This document shows, one piece after another, positions 1 through 12,900 of a DNA stretch of 64,000 bases. The DNA is from Alnus glutinosa. Taxonomy: Eukaryota > Streptophyta > Magnoliopsida > Fagales > Betulaceae. Under the pieces are notes generated by a model. The model saw nothing but the letters and a program-made list of their open reading frames with translations. It did not search any database and was not told the origin of the DNA. The stretch is from NCBI RefSeq assembly GCF_958979055.1, contig NC_084898.1, positions 382,001 through 446,000 on the forward strand. Direction: 5' to 3'. Position 1 is the first letter of the stretch, and each line of letters begins with the position of its first letter. The position numbers were made by a program, and so were the translations under genes.

Positions 1-650
1 TAATAGAGAAAACATCAATATCAGTGTTCTGTTAGTTTTTAAGCTACACATTAATACGTTTTTGACTTTTTGGCGTCCTCTCTCTCTCTCTCTCTCTCTA
101 ATACACAGACACGCTATCATGCAGTTCTATTTAGATAGACATAATTAGCTTTATTTCCATGATCATCAAGATCCCAAAATGCATAAACAGAAGGTAAATT
201 AATGAAACATTAACCACGAATATACAAGAGGTAAACTTGATGAACAACAGCCAGCATGGGAAAGGTTTATTACACTGCTATGAACATATATACTGACAAA
301 AACATCGCGGGAAACGCGCGAGCACATGCGCGCACCACACAGTCCAAAGGAGAGAAGGCATAGACAAAGCCAAGAAACTAAGCATGACTAGCCAATCCCA
401 GTATGCAAAGGCCGGCATATCAAACAAAAAATATACTTACTTTCTGCCGAACAAGACTTGGTGGCATCGATGGCTTGTGATTGACAGAAAGTAATCCATT
501 CCAGCCCGTGAATTAGTATTAATTGTGTTTTCAGCCAATCCATGCATGTTAACTGTCGGTAATTATGCAAAAACAATTTTATATTGATCTTAATCTCATA
601 TTAATTAAAATGAAAAAAATAGTCAAGAGTACTGGATGAATAATGTTAAA
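1..650. other. Intergenic, no gene seen
   Basis: AT-rich sequence with a CT microsatellite at about 77-99 and a short run of alternating GCGC/CATG at 305-335. Open frames here are short and show no recognisable protein. Confidence 0.6.
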
Positions 651-653
651 GTA

Positions 654-1515
654 TTTTCAAAATTAATATGTATATATATTTATTTTGTGTCTTGGGAATG
701 ATTTAAAAGGAAGGTGTTAAAGAGCATTAAATAAAGATAGTCCCACATGGGAAAAAAGAGAAACTGGAGTTGGCATTTATAAGGACCAACACACTTTAAG
801 CATTTAAAGTAATGCTTGGGTGTATACTCTAGTACGGTGTGAAGCACAGGACGCACACGCGCGCGCGCGTGTGTGGCAGTGGGCTGCATGTAGGGCGCTA
901 GTGGCGCTTTGATAGCGCACTCATGACCTTTCGATTTTGGATGGTCCTGATCAATCGATCTAGTGATTTAATCTAAACCATAGGATGCTTCTTAGGTAAA
1001 TCCAGTGGTTGAATTTACTGGACAATCAAATAAATAAAGTGTAAGGTCAAATCACATTTGATCTAATGGTTGAGATTAATAAATAACGATCTAATGGTTA
1101 TTATTAATCAATCATAGACAGTTATTTGATCTGATTGTCAGATTTAAGTGTCTATTAAAACAGCAGTTTATGACTGTTACTTAAGCAGTTATGGACGGTT
1201 GGATTAACAGTTATTTCAATATTATACAAAAGTAACTGCTGTCCAGTTATCAGAAATATACAGAAATAACTGATGTACAATGTTTAATAAAAGAAATAAT
1301 AAAATTTCTTTTATCTTCAATGCCTTTTTCTGATACCTTTTGTATTTAAAATTAAAAAGTCTTTGTCTGTCTCTTGATATAATAGAAAAATCTGAAAGTG
1401 TTCGGTTTTGATTTTTCGTAAGTGCAAAACGAGATTAAAACAAACAGAGGTTTCTGAGCTCCATTGTATCCTGGAGAAATATTTGCTGTAACCTTTTTGC
1501 ATACCTTTCTGGTGG
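654..1515 (+). mobile_element. LTR-like dispersed repeat, copy A
   Basis: About 860 bp that recurs in inverted orientation at about 57360-58140. Shared landmarks are a TATA-like CATTTATAAGG at 775-785, a GCGC-rich stretch near 855-905, and repeated 'GATCTAATGGTTGAGATTAAT'-type phrases at 1070-1110. The TATA-like box after a CCCACATGGGA-type stretch resembles the promoter part of a plant LTR. No internal retrotransposon genes are attached, so this could be a solo LTR. Ends are approximate; I found no clear target-site duplication. A different non-coding repeat class is possible. Confidence 0.5.
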
Positions 1516-2039
1516 GGACAAATAATTTCTTAAGAAAAGCGACGTTGTAATGCGGCTTAGGAGCATTTCGTTTTTCTGCTTTTGTTTATATTTTCTAACA
1601 AATAATAACACGAATCTAATTTCAGTAAGGAGATTAAAATATGGGAAAAAGTCTAGAAACTGAGTTTTTTTAGTAGTGAGATTAAAATATGGGAAAAATT
1701 ATAAAAACCTCCCCAAGATTTAGTGCATCCTACACTTTGCAGGTCATACACTTGGACCACTCTGTCACCCTTCTAGATAGTCCCTATGATACCCTACTAT
1801 TAATCAACCGTTAATTACAACCCACTGATTAATAATTACCCAAAAGAAATCCCAGAATTTATTTTTTTATTTTTTTTATATGAATGAGTAACTTTCATTA
1901 TCAACAAAGTATCTAATTACAAAAAAAACCTTAGCAAAGGTAAAGCAAAAGACAACAACCAACCTAAAAAATTCAACAAAAGGAGGACAACAGGAAAAAC
2001 ACAACAAAATCAAACTAAAATCCCATTAAACCCCAAATC
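1516..2039. other. Intergenic, no gene seen
   Basis: AT-rich sequence with a short direct repeat (GAGATTAAAATATGGGAAAAA at about 1631-1650 and 1679-1698). No coding frame of note. Confidence 0.5.
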
Positions 2040-2640
2040 CTATGAAGGGTAACATTTCCTTTAGTAGCATTAAACTTACCTTTAGAGAGAATCCTAGTTC
2101 TAACATCCCATATGATCTATTTGAGCAATTGTTCTTCAGTTTTGGATAATTAACATAATGGATAGCATTTTGTTTCTTCGAAGGTTGTAAACAATAGAAT
2201 TAAACATCAACCGGCAAAGATAAGCTTTCAACTTAGTACTCTTAATTCCAACTCTGCATCCCCAAATCAACAATATCATTCCACCTTGTAAGGGGTTCAA
2301 GACGTTAAAAAGACCTATAGCATGCTTCCAAACTCAACTACTCAACAAAAAAAAAAAAAAATATGATCTCTTGTCAATGTCATATCGAAAAAATACACAC
2401 ATTTCACCTCACCCTTATATCTCCAATTTAAAAGCTTTCTATCGGTGGCCAAAGCATCCTTTGTCCCCAGCGAAGTCACAAAAGCTTGTTTTGGGATGGA
2501 GAGAGAAAACCAACCTAAATCCCACCACTCTACTTGGTTGTGTTTAATACAAATTACATTCCAAGTATCCAAGTAAGAGAACTTACTAGATTTCGAATCA
2601 GTCCATTGAAGAGTATCTTGATCACCAACCGGAATCAAAT
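2040..2640 (-). pseudogene. LINE (non-LTR retrotransposon) 3' fragment, zinc-binding region
   Basis: On the minus strand, 2342-2638 reads as a decayed zf-RVT region of a plant LINE polyprotein: an FSYLDTWNVI start, W-x-L-x-WF, IPKQAF, then DRKLLNW. The following bases (about 2300 down to 2060) continue in broken frames with C-terminal LINE-like phrases such as LRRNKMLS and a TRILSKGKFNATKGN-like stretch. The expected cysteines are mostly lost and frames shift, so this is a dead fragment. There is no reverse transcriptase core or endonuclease next to it. The family call rests on pattern resemblance only. Confidence 0.55.
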
Positions 2641-2949
2641 ACAGCTTACTCTGAATCTAAACAAGCATATTAGACCTTGCAGGCCTCTACTTACATGAAG
2701 ATATTTTAGTGTCATCTGCTTGAATAGATTTGAAAGAAGCCATGAGATGATCATAGACGGCCTTAAATGTCGCCACTATAGCTTCACACTTTGCCATGTT
2801 AATTGTTATGCTGATTGGTTCGTTGCCTCTTGTTTCTCTCCTACCAAAATCTGCCCAATAATTTTGTTTGAATATTTTGATTATATGATTCAATTTATTA
2901 TTTTCTATCGACTTAAATTTTGAATAACTGATGATTTATCATAGGGGTT

Positions 2950-3064
2950 CCGGAAATTTTGCTTCCCCATGGCATTTTTGTAATTATAGGTAATTACACA
3001 AATGCCATGGAGAAGCAAAATTTCTGGATGAATTCCGGAAATTTTGCTGCTCCGTAGCATTGCC
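2950..3064. repeat. Near-perfect palindrome (foldback) with a third partial arm
   Basis: Arm 1 (2950-2986) begins CCGGAAATTTTGCTTCCCC. Arm 2 (2991-3027) is its reverse complement with only a few mismatches, and a 4-base loop separates them. A third partial copy of arm 1 follows in direct orientation (3033-3064). The layout suggests a small foldback element or MITE end duplicated in place. Confidence 0.75.
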
Positions 3065-3930
3065 CTTTATCGGAGTGCGTATAAGAATACTGAATACAAA
3101 GCAATATTGAATTTATCAAAATCCATCTCAAATTTGTGCCTAACAACATCATAGTATGATATATGCATGTTGACATTGGATTTATTTTTGTTAACATTAA
3201 GGCCAGGTCTCCGTTTCTAGCTAATAATGCCATACAGAGATTTTCTTTACAGAGGTTTCTCTACATTATTTCTTGCAAAACTTTGATCTAAAAGGTGTTT
3301 TGGATTGCTTTCATAGTGATTTCGGGTTTGGAAATACATTATAAGAGTTGGGATATTTGGGTTCATTAGGCCAAACGATGTAAATAATTGTCCGTTGCTT
3401 TTGGTTGTGTTGTTCCTCATTTTCCTACCTACTTTATTTGCTTGTTTACGCTTGGTTTGGTGTGATTGATGTACTACCAATACTAGCTGAAAGAAAAGTT
3501 GTGTCTTCAATTCACAAATCAACATCACTTGTTGAGAATGAAGAACTGAAATTACTATTGATGTCAAAAACTGATTTCCATACAAAAGCTCCAAACTTGT
3601 AACAACGCTCAAAAGGTTAAAGAAAAGGAAAGAAAATCTCCTAAATTTTAAGAATCCTCAAAGAAAGGAAAAACTGAACAAATATAGAAAGATTTAATGC
3701 TGAAATTCGTCCACATTTGGTGAGAAAATCAAAAGAAGCTGAATTGATCCTTTGCCTAAATGACAAAGTCTTCCAAATTTACTCAGAAGGTACATGAATT
3801 CCATTTCTTATCAAGCATCAAATGAACTAATAGTTCACTGTTGCTTTCTTTTGTTCATATCCCTTTGTCCAAGACTGAAGCAGATTCATTCTCAGAGATA
3901 ATCATTCGACTGTATTATTTTCCATCCATC
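3065..3930. other. Downstream region of subtilase gene 1, no gene seen
   Basis: Open frames on both strands at 3247-3612 show no domain I recognise. The last 200 bases before 3931 would be the 3' UTR of the minus-strand subtilase gene. Confidence 0.5.
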
Positions 3931-6900
3931 TTATGCATTTCCATATATATGATCCAGGTTTGATGGCCGTACAGCTATAGGAATCCTAACAAGATGCTTG
4001 CCGTCTGTCCATGTTAGACTTCCGAATTTGTAGTCTCCATATAGTTTTTGTGTTGAGGAGAAGGTAACTTGGAAGGAAAGAATTTGGGTGGTTGAATTGA
4101 AACTCAAAGTTTGAGGCTTTACTGTCATTTTTATGTCATATGGAGCCTCCACCATAACTTTATAGACTGAAGTTAAGTGTCCTACATTTGTCACCGTTCT
4201 TGTTACTGTTACTGTTTTTTTGAGGTTAGGAATTGTGATAGAAGGGAGGTTGAGATTGAGTTCAAAATGGCTTTTCTCCACACAATCGATTGTTGTCTTG
4301 GTCAAACTGGCGATGGAGGCACTGCTGTAACCTATGGAGCAGAGGAACTGAACATAATCATCTGTGCTAATGTTGTAAATCAGCCCTGGATCCACTGCTT
4401 TGTTGGGATTAACATGCCCACCACCTAAGTCAAATGCATCAGCTACCTTGCGATTGGGGCCATCTTGAGATATATTCGTTCCATCTGTTCCAATTTGGTA
4501 AGCTGCAATTTGCAGAAGTTTTGATGGTCACTGTTCATTACAGATTCCATAATCTTAAAGTGTAATGATGTCTGCTTGGGTTTCCGATTTTGAAAACGCA
4601 ATATTTAAAAATCCAATTAAGCGTTTGATAAAATCATAGTTTAGCTTTTAACATCCGCGTTTTAAAAAACATACCCCTTGCATGCGATTTGAAAATGCAG
4701 ATTTTTCTATGTTCTCGTATCGCAATTTTTTAAAAGCATATCCCCAAACATACATTTTTTACGATATGATTTAAAATTAAACTTGTAGTCTACGAAATTG
4801 CAGTGGACGGAGTCTTTACTTACCGGTTGTGACCAGAGCTGATCTTATCGCTGCAGGTGACCAGTTCTGATGTACAGATTTAATGAGAGCTACTATTCCT
4901 GCCACATGGGGACAAGCCATTGAAGTTCCTGATTGCAGTGCAAACCCATTGCTGTGTTTTGTATATACTGGTGGATATGCCGCTAAGATGTCAACACCCG
5001 GTGCAGCGATGTCAGGCTACCCCACCGTCAATCAGCATGTCATACAGATACAAAGGTTTCCCTGGTTAAATGGAAATGATTCATGGTATAAAAGACAGCA
5101 ATTTTCAGCTTCTTGGCTTTACCTTTAGCACTGATGGGGACATGGAACTTGGTCCTCTGGATGAGAAAGATGCAACTCGTGGAGACACCCAATTCCCAAT
5201 GTCCGTTCTTGGAAAACTAAGCTTTGCAGTTGGAGACCTTCATGAAGAGGTGGACAAAGTTAATTAATTTTCATTCGATTGCCTGAAAATTCAGTTTGTC
5301 GTACCATTGCCTTCCATTTCTCCTTACCTTGCTCTTCTGATGTAGGAAAGTATTTGTGTCCCTACTTCATAATCTACTCTAATACATGGGATTATATTGC
5401 ATGATAAAAGCCCGTCATCATGAAAATGTGCAAATATGAGTCCAACTCCTCCTGCCACCAGAACAGAATTTGATGCAGAGGCTATATTCTGTTGATGTGA
5501 TTTTGAGAAACAAAGTACAATTTTCCCTGCTGCCTTCGTTGCATTGAGACTTCCTGGCTGACAGTCCTTGCTTGAAGAACGCATAGGATGTCAGAGGACA
5601 AATGAGAAAAAAGTGAACCAAAAAAAAAAAGAAAAAAAAAGAGAGGTCTCACGCTGAATCATCTGTGGGATCTACAGCTATGCGTTCTGAGTATGTAAGG
5701 CCAGTGAATCCAAGATGATGTTTTCCAATATCGATAGATTGGCCCTGAAATAAATACAAGTTACAACCATTGCAGAAAAAAAATACTCTTAGACGTGTGT
5801 TTGCCAAACTACTCTCTTTTTCCCTTTTATCAAAGAAAAAAAAAACAAGCAAAACATTAACGAACAACTTTCAACACAAAACACTCAAAACATCTTTTAA
5901 TTCATGTCATATCAAATCACTTTTTCAACTACAACACAAAAAAAAAAAAAAAAAACCCTCCTAAAAAGAGTTATCAAACACATTGGTACATCATTTGTCT
6001 GATTCGAATTCTAGTAATAATGTACTTTACCCATATAGTGCGGTTATTTCCAAGTGTAATGGCTGTTGGGAAGGCCCTGTCTATTGTGGTGGCTGCAACG
6101 GTGATGACCCATGGTGCAGTGTTTGATATTGTTTGCGAGATAGGACCATCATTTCCTGCTGAACAAACTACACTGATCCCCTTAGCGGTTGCGTGGAAAG
6201 AACCAATTGCAATTGGGTCACGCTGATCGACATAGGAGAACAGAGGAATGTCATCGCCAACAGATAAGGATAGGATATCCACTCCGTCATGTATGGCTTT
6301 GTCAAATGCTTTTAGAAGGTCAGCATCACTGCATCCTCCGTTACCAATTGCCCAACAAGCCTTGTAAATAGCAAGGTGAGCAAGCGGCGCTCCTCCTCTA
6401 GCTAAACCAGCAGCTAATCCCCTGTAGTTTGCATTTTTAACAAAATAGCCAGCTGCTGTCGAAGCCGTATGAGTTCCATGGCCAATTACATCTCGTGGGG
6501 ACAGAAATTCTATGGTGTCAGTGTCATTAATGGGCAGTTTGCTTTCATCCCTCATTCCTTTCACAAACCAACGAGCTCCAATAAGTTTCTTGTTGCAATT
6601 TGTGGAATTGAAGCGCTCTCCTTGTTGGCAAATTCCTTTCCAGCGTGATGGAACTGGACCCATGCCTTCATCATTGAAACACTCAGACTCTGGCCAAACT
6701 CCTGCATAAATTGAGCTTTTTCTGCATTCAAGTACATTTTTTTTTGTCGTACTACTGCTGTGTATTGGAGGATATATTAGTTACCTGAATCTATCATACC
6801 AATGATTGTCCCTTCACCCATGTTGCTATTTCTTAAAAGATTTTTCGAAGAATGTTGGTTGATCCCAATGAAGTCCCAGCTTCTGGTTGTATGGAGCTTG

Positions 6901-7487
6901 TGAATGCGATTTGGGATCACTTGGACAACTCCAGGAAAGTCTGCAACTTTATCAGTGAATATGCTAGCTCATGCTATATAGTTTTGATCAATAGAATATC
7001 GTACCTGCAATTGCTTCTGCCTGAGATTCTGTCAATCTTGCAGCAAACCCAGAAAAGCCATGCCTATAGCTGTATAGTATGGAACTTTTTGCAGCTTCTT
7101 TGCTTCAATACAAATAGAAGAAACTATGACTTTGCATCTCTGAGTGTAATTACAACAAAAATTGTAGATCTTTAGTCATACCTTCCTAGCAAGGTTGATA
7201 GCATTTTATGGTGAGAATTTTTGGTAGTGGCTGGATCATCATACTTCTTCTGTCCCATATATACAATATGCACCTAGAAACGTTCCCAGGTAAGCATCTG
7301 TTCAAAGAAGGGAAAAAAAAAAAGGTGGAGCTAGAAGTACTTGAAGTTACACATGTACACTTACACTACTTTTGGCCTCAACAAACATTACAGAGACATG
7401 AAGATGGTTTTGCAACAAAAAGATAGAGAGAACTGCAAGCAAGTGGTTTTTTCTTGCCCATTTCCAGTTTCTTGAATTGGTATCCAT
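3931..7487 (-). CDS. Subtilisin-like serine protease, SBT3 type (gene 1)
   Basis: Secreted peptidase S8. Ten exons (minus strand): 7487-7365, 7273-7182, 7102-7005, 6940-6785, 6701-6031, 5744-5653, 5570-5328, 5237-5123, 5016-4824, 4502-3931. They sum to 2355 nt, 784 aa plus stop, with consistent phases and GT/AG borders. The start is the first in-frame ATG, just before a hydrophobic signal peptide (about residues 16-37, ending near FVEAKSS). Next come the I9 prodomain (VHIVYMGQ to about residue 110) and the catalytic domain: Asp155 in GMIDSG, His231 in GHGTHTAS, the oxyanion Asn in SAGNDGP, Ser562 in [14 protein letters not shown] domain sits between the Asn and Ser motifs, and an Fn3-like tail ends the protein. 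Length fits plant subtilases. I place it near Arabidopsis SBT3.3-3.5 by motif and neighbours. Substrate unknown; activity in the cell wall space is inferred. Confidence 0.92.
4560..4800. repeat. MITE-like repeat in intron 9 of subtilase gene 1
   Basis: The intron between exons 9 and 10 holds motifs such as GCGTTTGATAAAATC, CGATTTGAAAATGCAG and CATATCCCCAAAC, typical of a dispersed plant MITE whose ends read GCGTTTGG/CCAAACGC. The exact ends and any target duplication were not resolved. Gene 2's last intron (10547-10733) lacks it, which suggests insertion after the gene duplication. Confidence 0.4.
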
Positions 7488-7611
7488 CAGCCAATCATAC
7501 GGAGAGGTGGGGTTTCCTTAGTGTATTTTGTTTTGAATGAAGTTCTGTATGCTTGGTTTCGCAGTTTCAAATCTGCCAAGGTTTACTAGTCAGTTATCCC
7601 TGTATCTGTGA

Positions 7612-7620
7612 CTATATATT
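7612..7620 (-). promoter_or_regulatory. Possible TATA box of subtilase gene 1
   Basis: Minus-strand AATATATAG lies about 125 bases upstream of the ATG at 7487, a plausible TATA-to-start distance for a plant gene. No transcript evidence is available. Confidence 0.35.
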
Positions 7621-9986
7621 AGAGCTTAGCAACAGACATGAGGAAAGAGAAACATCTTTTTCCTGGTGCACTTTTGCTCTTTATTCTCAATCAATAGTAA
7701 AGCAAGCAAAATATAACTGTTAAGTGTTAGTGGATGGGGCTGGGAGTTGAAAGATGCTGATGCAAAATTTCCCATTATAGCTCTGCATCGTGTATATTGC
7801 ATTCCACGTGAGACGTGATATTTCGCTTTTCAGAGCCTTTGTTTTGTCAACTTGAACAGTTGTAGGAATAAAGCTTTTTGATCATGCGTATTTGTAAAGA
7901 TTATCGTTCAAGTTCAGCCCAAGTAGCGACCTTGGAAAAAGTCTAGCTATATCATTTTAAAAAATTAATCAAATTACAATTAAACCTTTTCAGTCTCCCT
8001 TAATAAATTAAAAATCAATGAGAGACTTAACACTTAACATCTTTATAATTTACTTACTTAACGTAGGCAGTTCATATTCCCGACTTGGAACTATAACTTT
8101 ATAAGATATCACAGCCTAGCATATTATTAACGTACAAATAGAACTAACAATTTTTTACATGATCGACTTGTAAATTTAATATAAAATTAGTAAATTAGAA
8201 TTAAGAGGTCTAATCCGTTTAAATAAATGGGTTGAGTTATCTTCATCAGTCTCATGTAAACACGAATCGGCAGCCCAACATACAAGTATGGATTTATAAT
8301 GCTTCTTGTCGATCAACTGCATGGATTTATGATAGGTCTCAAACTCTCGCATTTGTTGATATGAAAATGTACTGTACCCTCATAGCTGCTTAAACTTGTA
8401 TGCTGGATCTCATGGTCCCATGGACCCATGGATATGGGTAATAATTAAAGTCCTTCCGTCTAGTCATGTTGATGGTCTGCCCTTGAATGATCTAAGATGA
8501 ATGATGGTGATGTTGCACTGTGTCATCGTAGACCCTTTTCCCACGTTGATTGTTAACACGTACCTTTACTTTTTTCTTTTTTTCTCCCGAAAGCCCAGCC
8601 ATAAGATTCCCACCCCATAACTTCCGTGTGGTGCTTTTGCTTTTCCTGTTTGTCCATTGTCATCAGGGGGACTCTTCTTTTTCAAGGAAAAGAAGGATTG
8701 CTTTTCGGAAAGGTGTTTCTGGGGAAAAGGTCTTAAGGAGGGATGATGACAACATGCAGTGAATGGGAATGGTCTCAATAAACTTGCCCCCTCAAGTCTG
8801 GTAAAAGTTAACACTGTAGGTAACTCCAAAGGTCTTGCGGTTGTTGGGCCAATGGGCCTGATGGGTCTTTGGTAGGTCGGCTTAGAGTACTCACAATAAT
8901 TTATGTAAATTTTTATGCAAAATGGCTACCCAAAACCCATTTTTACTAACTTAGAGCACTCTCAATAAATTATCTATTTGTAACTTTAAGTTAGAATAGA
9001 TAATAAAAGTGCTAAAAAGACAGTGAAAAGCAGAGGAAACTTGGTTTGTTAGGAATATTACTTTTACTTGTCTGTTTTGTCATTATACATGTAAATTATA
9101 GGTTTTACAAATGGGATTTCAGCTGCTTTTCTATGTGAAAGGAAACACCTTGCAATGCCATTTCTCCATTTCCTGCAGTTTTAGAAGGTGGGTAAGAACC
9201 ATGTGATGCACTTGATTATGATAAAAGCTATCTGTTGTTACCATGTGTTCTTTTGGGTACTGAAAGCAGCCAATGAATTGTTGTTTGGATTCTGTATTTT
9301 GTTATCTTTGAGTTGGAGAAACTTTTATCCATACCTGTTTTAGATTTTTAGATTTTGAATATTTTTTTTTTTGATGTTTCTCCTGCCAAACAAAACACAG
9401 GTCATATATCTGCAACCCATTTTGCTAATGTTGTTTTCATGCGCATATTATGTTAAAAGTTTTGGTAAATGATTTTATGGAATGTGAGACCTTTGTGATT
9501 CTCTTTTTGCATTTTGTGGGAAACAGGATTATGTGGCAACTGTTTTTGACAATTTCAGCGCTAATGTGGTCATTATGGATAATTTGATAATGCTGAATAG
9601 TTATTCAAATCCACTGCACCCGCTAATGCTAGGTACTTAGCCAATACATCAAAAGTTTTAAAGTCGATGAAACGCAGAAAGTTAAAGACCTTAAACCTAT
9701 CCCATATTAGGTTGGTTCAATCTAGCGCTCACATCTCAAATTAGGCCCTACCATGATCATAACAACTTAATTACAGGGGTGGATTAAAAAAATTAAAAAA
9801 ATAAATAAAAATAAAACTGGTATGAAAACTGGATGAAGGCTTTATTATTATTGATAAAATGATGATCCAAGAAATTAAAGTTCCAAAAATGAATGAAAAT
9901 CTTAGTAAAACCTATGAATATTAGCCTAGAAAAGAAAATTTAACACCAAACGAAAGACCCCATTAATCCTAAATTTTTTCTATTAG
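7621..9986. other. Intergenic between the two subtilase genes
   Basis: 2.4 kb of AT-rich sequence. A pair of related phrases, CTTAGAGTACTCACAATAA (8880) and CTTAGAGCACTCTCAATAA (8950), resembles the ends of MITEs of the GAGCATTCGCAATG type seen at 29834. Open frames at 8550-8829 on both strands have no recognisable domain. Confidence 0.5.
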
Positions 9987-12900
9987 TCATACAGCAAAAG
10001 ATTGTTCAGTTCTCACTGACAAGGGACTCCTTACAGCATGCGCTTCATTAGTCCATGTTAGGCTCCCAAAATAGTATCCTGTGTTCACCTCCTGGGTTGT
10101 GGAGATTGTAACCGTGAAGGACATCTTCTTAACAGCAGAATTGAAGGACAATACTTCGGGTTTTACTGATACCTTTGTTCCAGATGGAGGTTCAATTACA
10201 GCTCTGTAAATGGATGTTAAGGCTCCGACATTTGTAACAGTTCTGGTGATAGTTATAGAATTTCTGAGACTTGGGATGGTTATGGAAGGTAGATTTATAT
10301 CCAAAATGGAGGGTTTTCTACTGGGGCACACTGTGGATTGCCCTGTGAGCCGGGAGATAGCAGAATTGTTATAAGCCATGGAACAGAGGTAATGTATATA
10401 GTCCGTTGTGCCCATGTCATATACCAGTCCTGGGTCTGCTGCTCCATTTGCATTTACAATGCCACCTCCAAAGTCGAATGGATTAGCAAGCTTCTGAGGA
10501 GATCCCTCCGCAAAGAGTGGTAAACCTGATGGAGCAGTCTGCCATGCTGCATTTAAGATTTGTGAACATTGACTTTAGTCAATTTGTTAAATCATCAGTT
10601 ATCTCAAAAGTTTAAGTTTATAGGAATGGATGAATTTAATTATTTAATTTATATTCTAATATTATATACCGTCTTGTGAATTGTATTGAACCAATGAAAA
10701 AAATAATAATGAAAGGTATCAGCATAGGAATACCAGTTGTGATAAGGGCTGATTTTACTGCTGCAGGGGACCAGTTAGGGTGCAAAGCTTTGATAAGTGC
10801 CACAATTCCTGAGATATGAGGAGTTGACATTGAGGTTCCGGAGAGCATGGCATATTCACCATCCATCGATGGATTATGGGGAGAAGTGGCAGCTAATATG
10901 TGGACACCAGGTGCAGTTATATCTGGCTGTTCCACACAGAAATAACAAGAGTGTCAAAAGAATCTAAGAAGAAAACCCTCAATTTTTTTGAGATGCTGCT
11001 TAGGCTAAGTTGGATCAGGAAGAGTATGCTATGTGAACTTGTCATTGTAAGATCTTCTAAATAAGAGGCAAAATGAGAAAAAGTATCTGTTACTCAAAGC
11101 AGTTTTTAAATGCATTGAAGAAAGTAGGCTTTGTCCCGTTTTAGTAGGAAAAATTTCAGAGAGTTGTCTGATCTTGTGTTCAGGTTGGTCCATGTCCAGT
11201 GTATGTTAATAAGGCATACTGTGTAATAAAACGAACCTTTAAAATTGCTGGTGCAATAGAGTTAGGCCCCCTAGAGGAGAAATAAGCAACCTTGGGTGAT
11301 GTAGGATTGCCCACAATTGTTCTGGAAGGGCTCAACTTTACTAGAGGAGACCTGTGTACTCCATTCCAATAACCACATGTAAGAGATCAGAAAGGAACCT
11401 GGTGATAATGATCATGAAGTGAAGAATGATCATATCTATGTTGTTACCTGGTAGACCTGATGTAAAATAGTATCCGGGTACCAATTTCATAGTCAACTTC
11501 AATGCATGGGAAGTCGCCACCACATGAAGCCAAGATATCAGTAGGATTCTTGGCAACAATCAGCCCAACACCACCTGCTGCCTGCACAGCTGCTGAAGCC
11601 TGCATTGTAGCACCCCGTATAGCCGTTATTGAATTGAAGCAGAGAACCACCTTCCCGGCTGCCTTGGTGTCATTAAGTGACAGGTCTTGACACATACTAC
11701 ACGTGTAATTAGGAAAAAGAATTATGCTTCAAGTTAGCTTGATAAATTATAAGAATGCCCATCCAATAAAATCAATCAAGCTACCCTGCTGCATTAAGAT
11801 CAAGTCCTGTGGCCTCTGGATATACCAAGCCTGTAAAAGCATTCTCATTTCCTGTAAACAGGGCTTGACCCTACAAGAAACCATCACACAAGACAATTGG
11901 TTCATCTTCATGCTCAAAAGAAATGTTGATGAAGACTGTTTTCAATTTGATGGTTGACATTTCAAACTGCATACCAGTAAAGTTTCATTGTTTCCAAGAG
12001 TAATGGGTGTAGGAAATGCTCGATCCATGGTACTTGCTGCAACAGTTAAGATCCATGGTGCTGTGTTTTGAACTGAATATGCTGAAGGTCCATCATTTGC
12101 AGCTCCACAAACAACAGTGATGCCCCTGGCCACAGCATGGAATGAACCAGTTGCAATGCCATCGCGCTGATCAACATCTGAGAACAGAGGAATTGAAGAC
12201 CCAATTGACAGAGATAAAACATCAACCCCATCATGTATAGCATCGTCAAAGGCTTTCAGTATATCAGCTCCTGCACATTGGCCTCCAAGAACAGACCAGC
12301 AAACCTTGTATATGGCCAGGCGAGCATGGGGTGCGCCGCCTCTAACAGTTCCACGCGCAAGGCCCTTGTAGCTAACATTGCCCACGAATGAACCACTGGC
12401 GGTGCTGGCTGTGTGAGTGCCATGTCCATTTGCATCTCTAGGAGACAAATATTCTTGGTCTCCAGTTGTGTTCAATGGCTTTCCGTACTCAGCAAGAAAT
12501 CCATCGATGTACCAACGGGCTCCAATAACTTTCCTATTGCAGTGTGCCGTGCCATTGAATTTGTCCCCAGATTTGCAGACACCCATCCAGCGAGATGGAA
12601 CTGGCCCAAGGCCTTCTTCGTTGAAAGCTTTAGACTCCGGCCATATTCCTGCTTCATTAGGTGACTTCTTCAGGGTCTGTTTTAGACATGAGAGAGATAA
12701 AGATATGATTGCGATGGTAAAGGTGAAGGTGAAGCTAACGGACCTGTATCGAGGACTCCTATGATAACTCCATCACCCATATTACTATTATGAAGAATAT
12801 TGGTAGAAGACTGAGAAGAGAGACCGAGAAAATCCCAGCTCCTAGTTGTCTGCAGCTTGTGAAGGCTATTTGGTATGACTTGAACAACACCAGGCAACTC

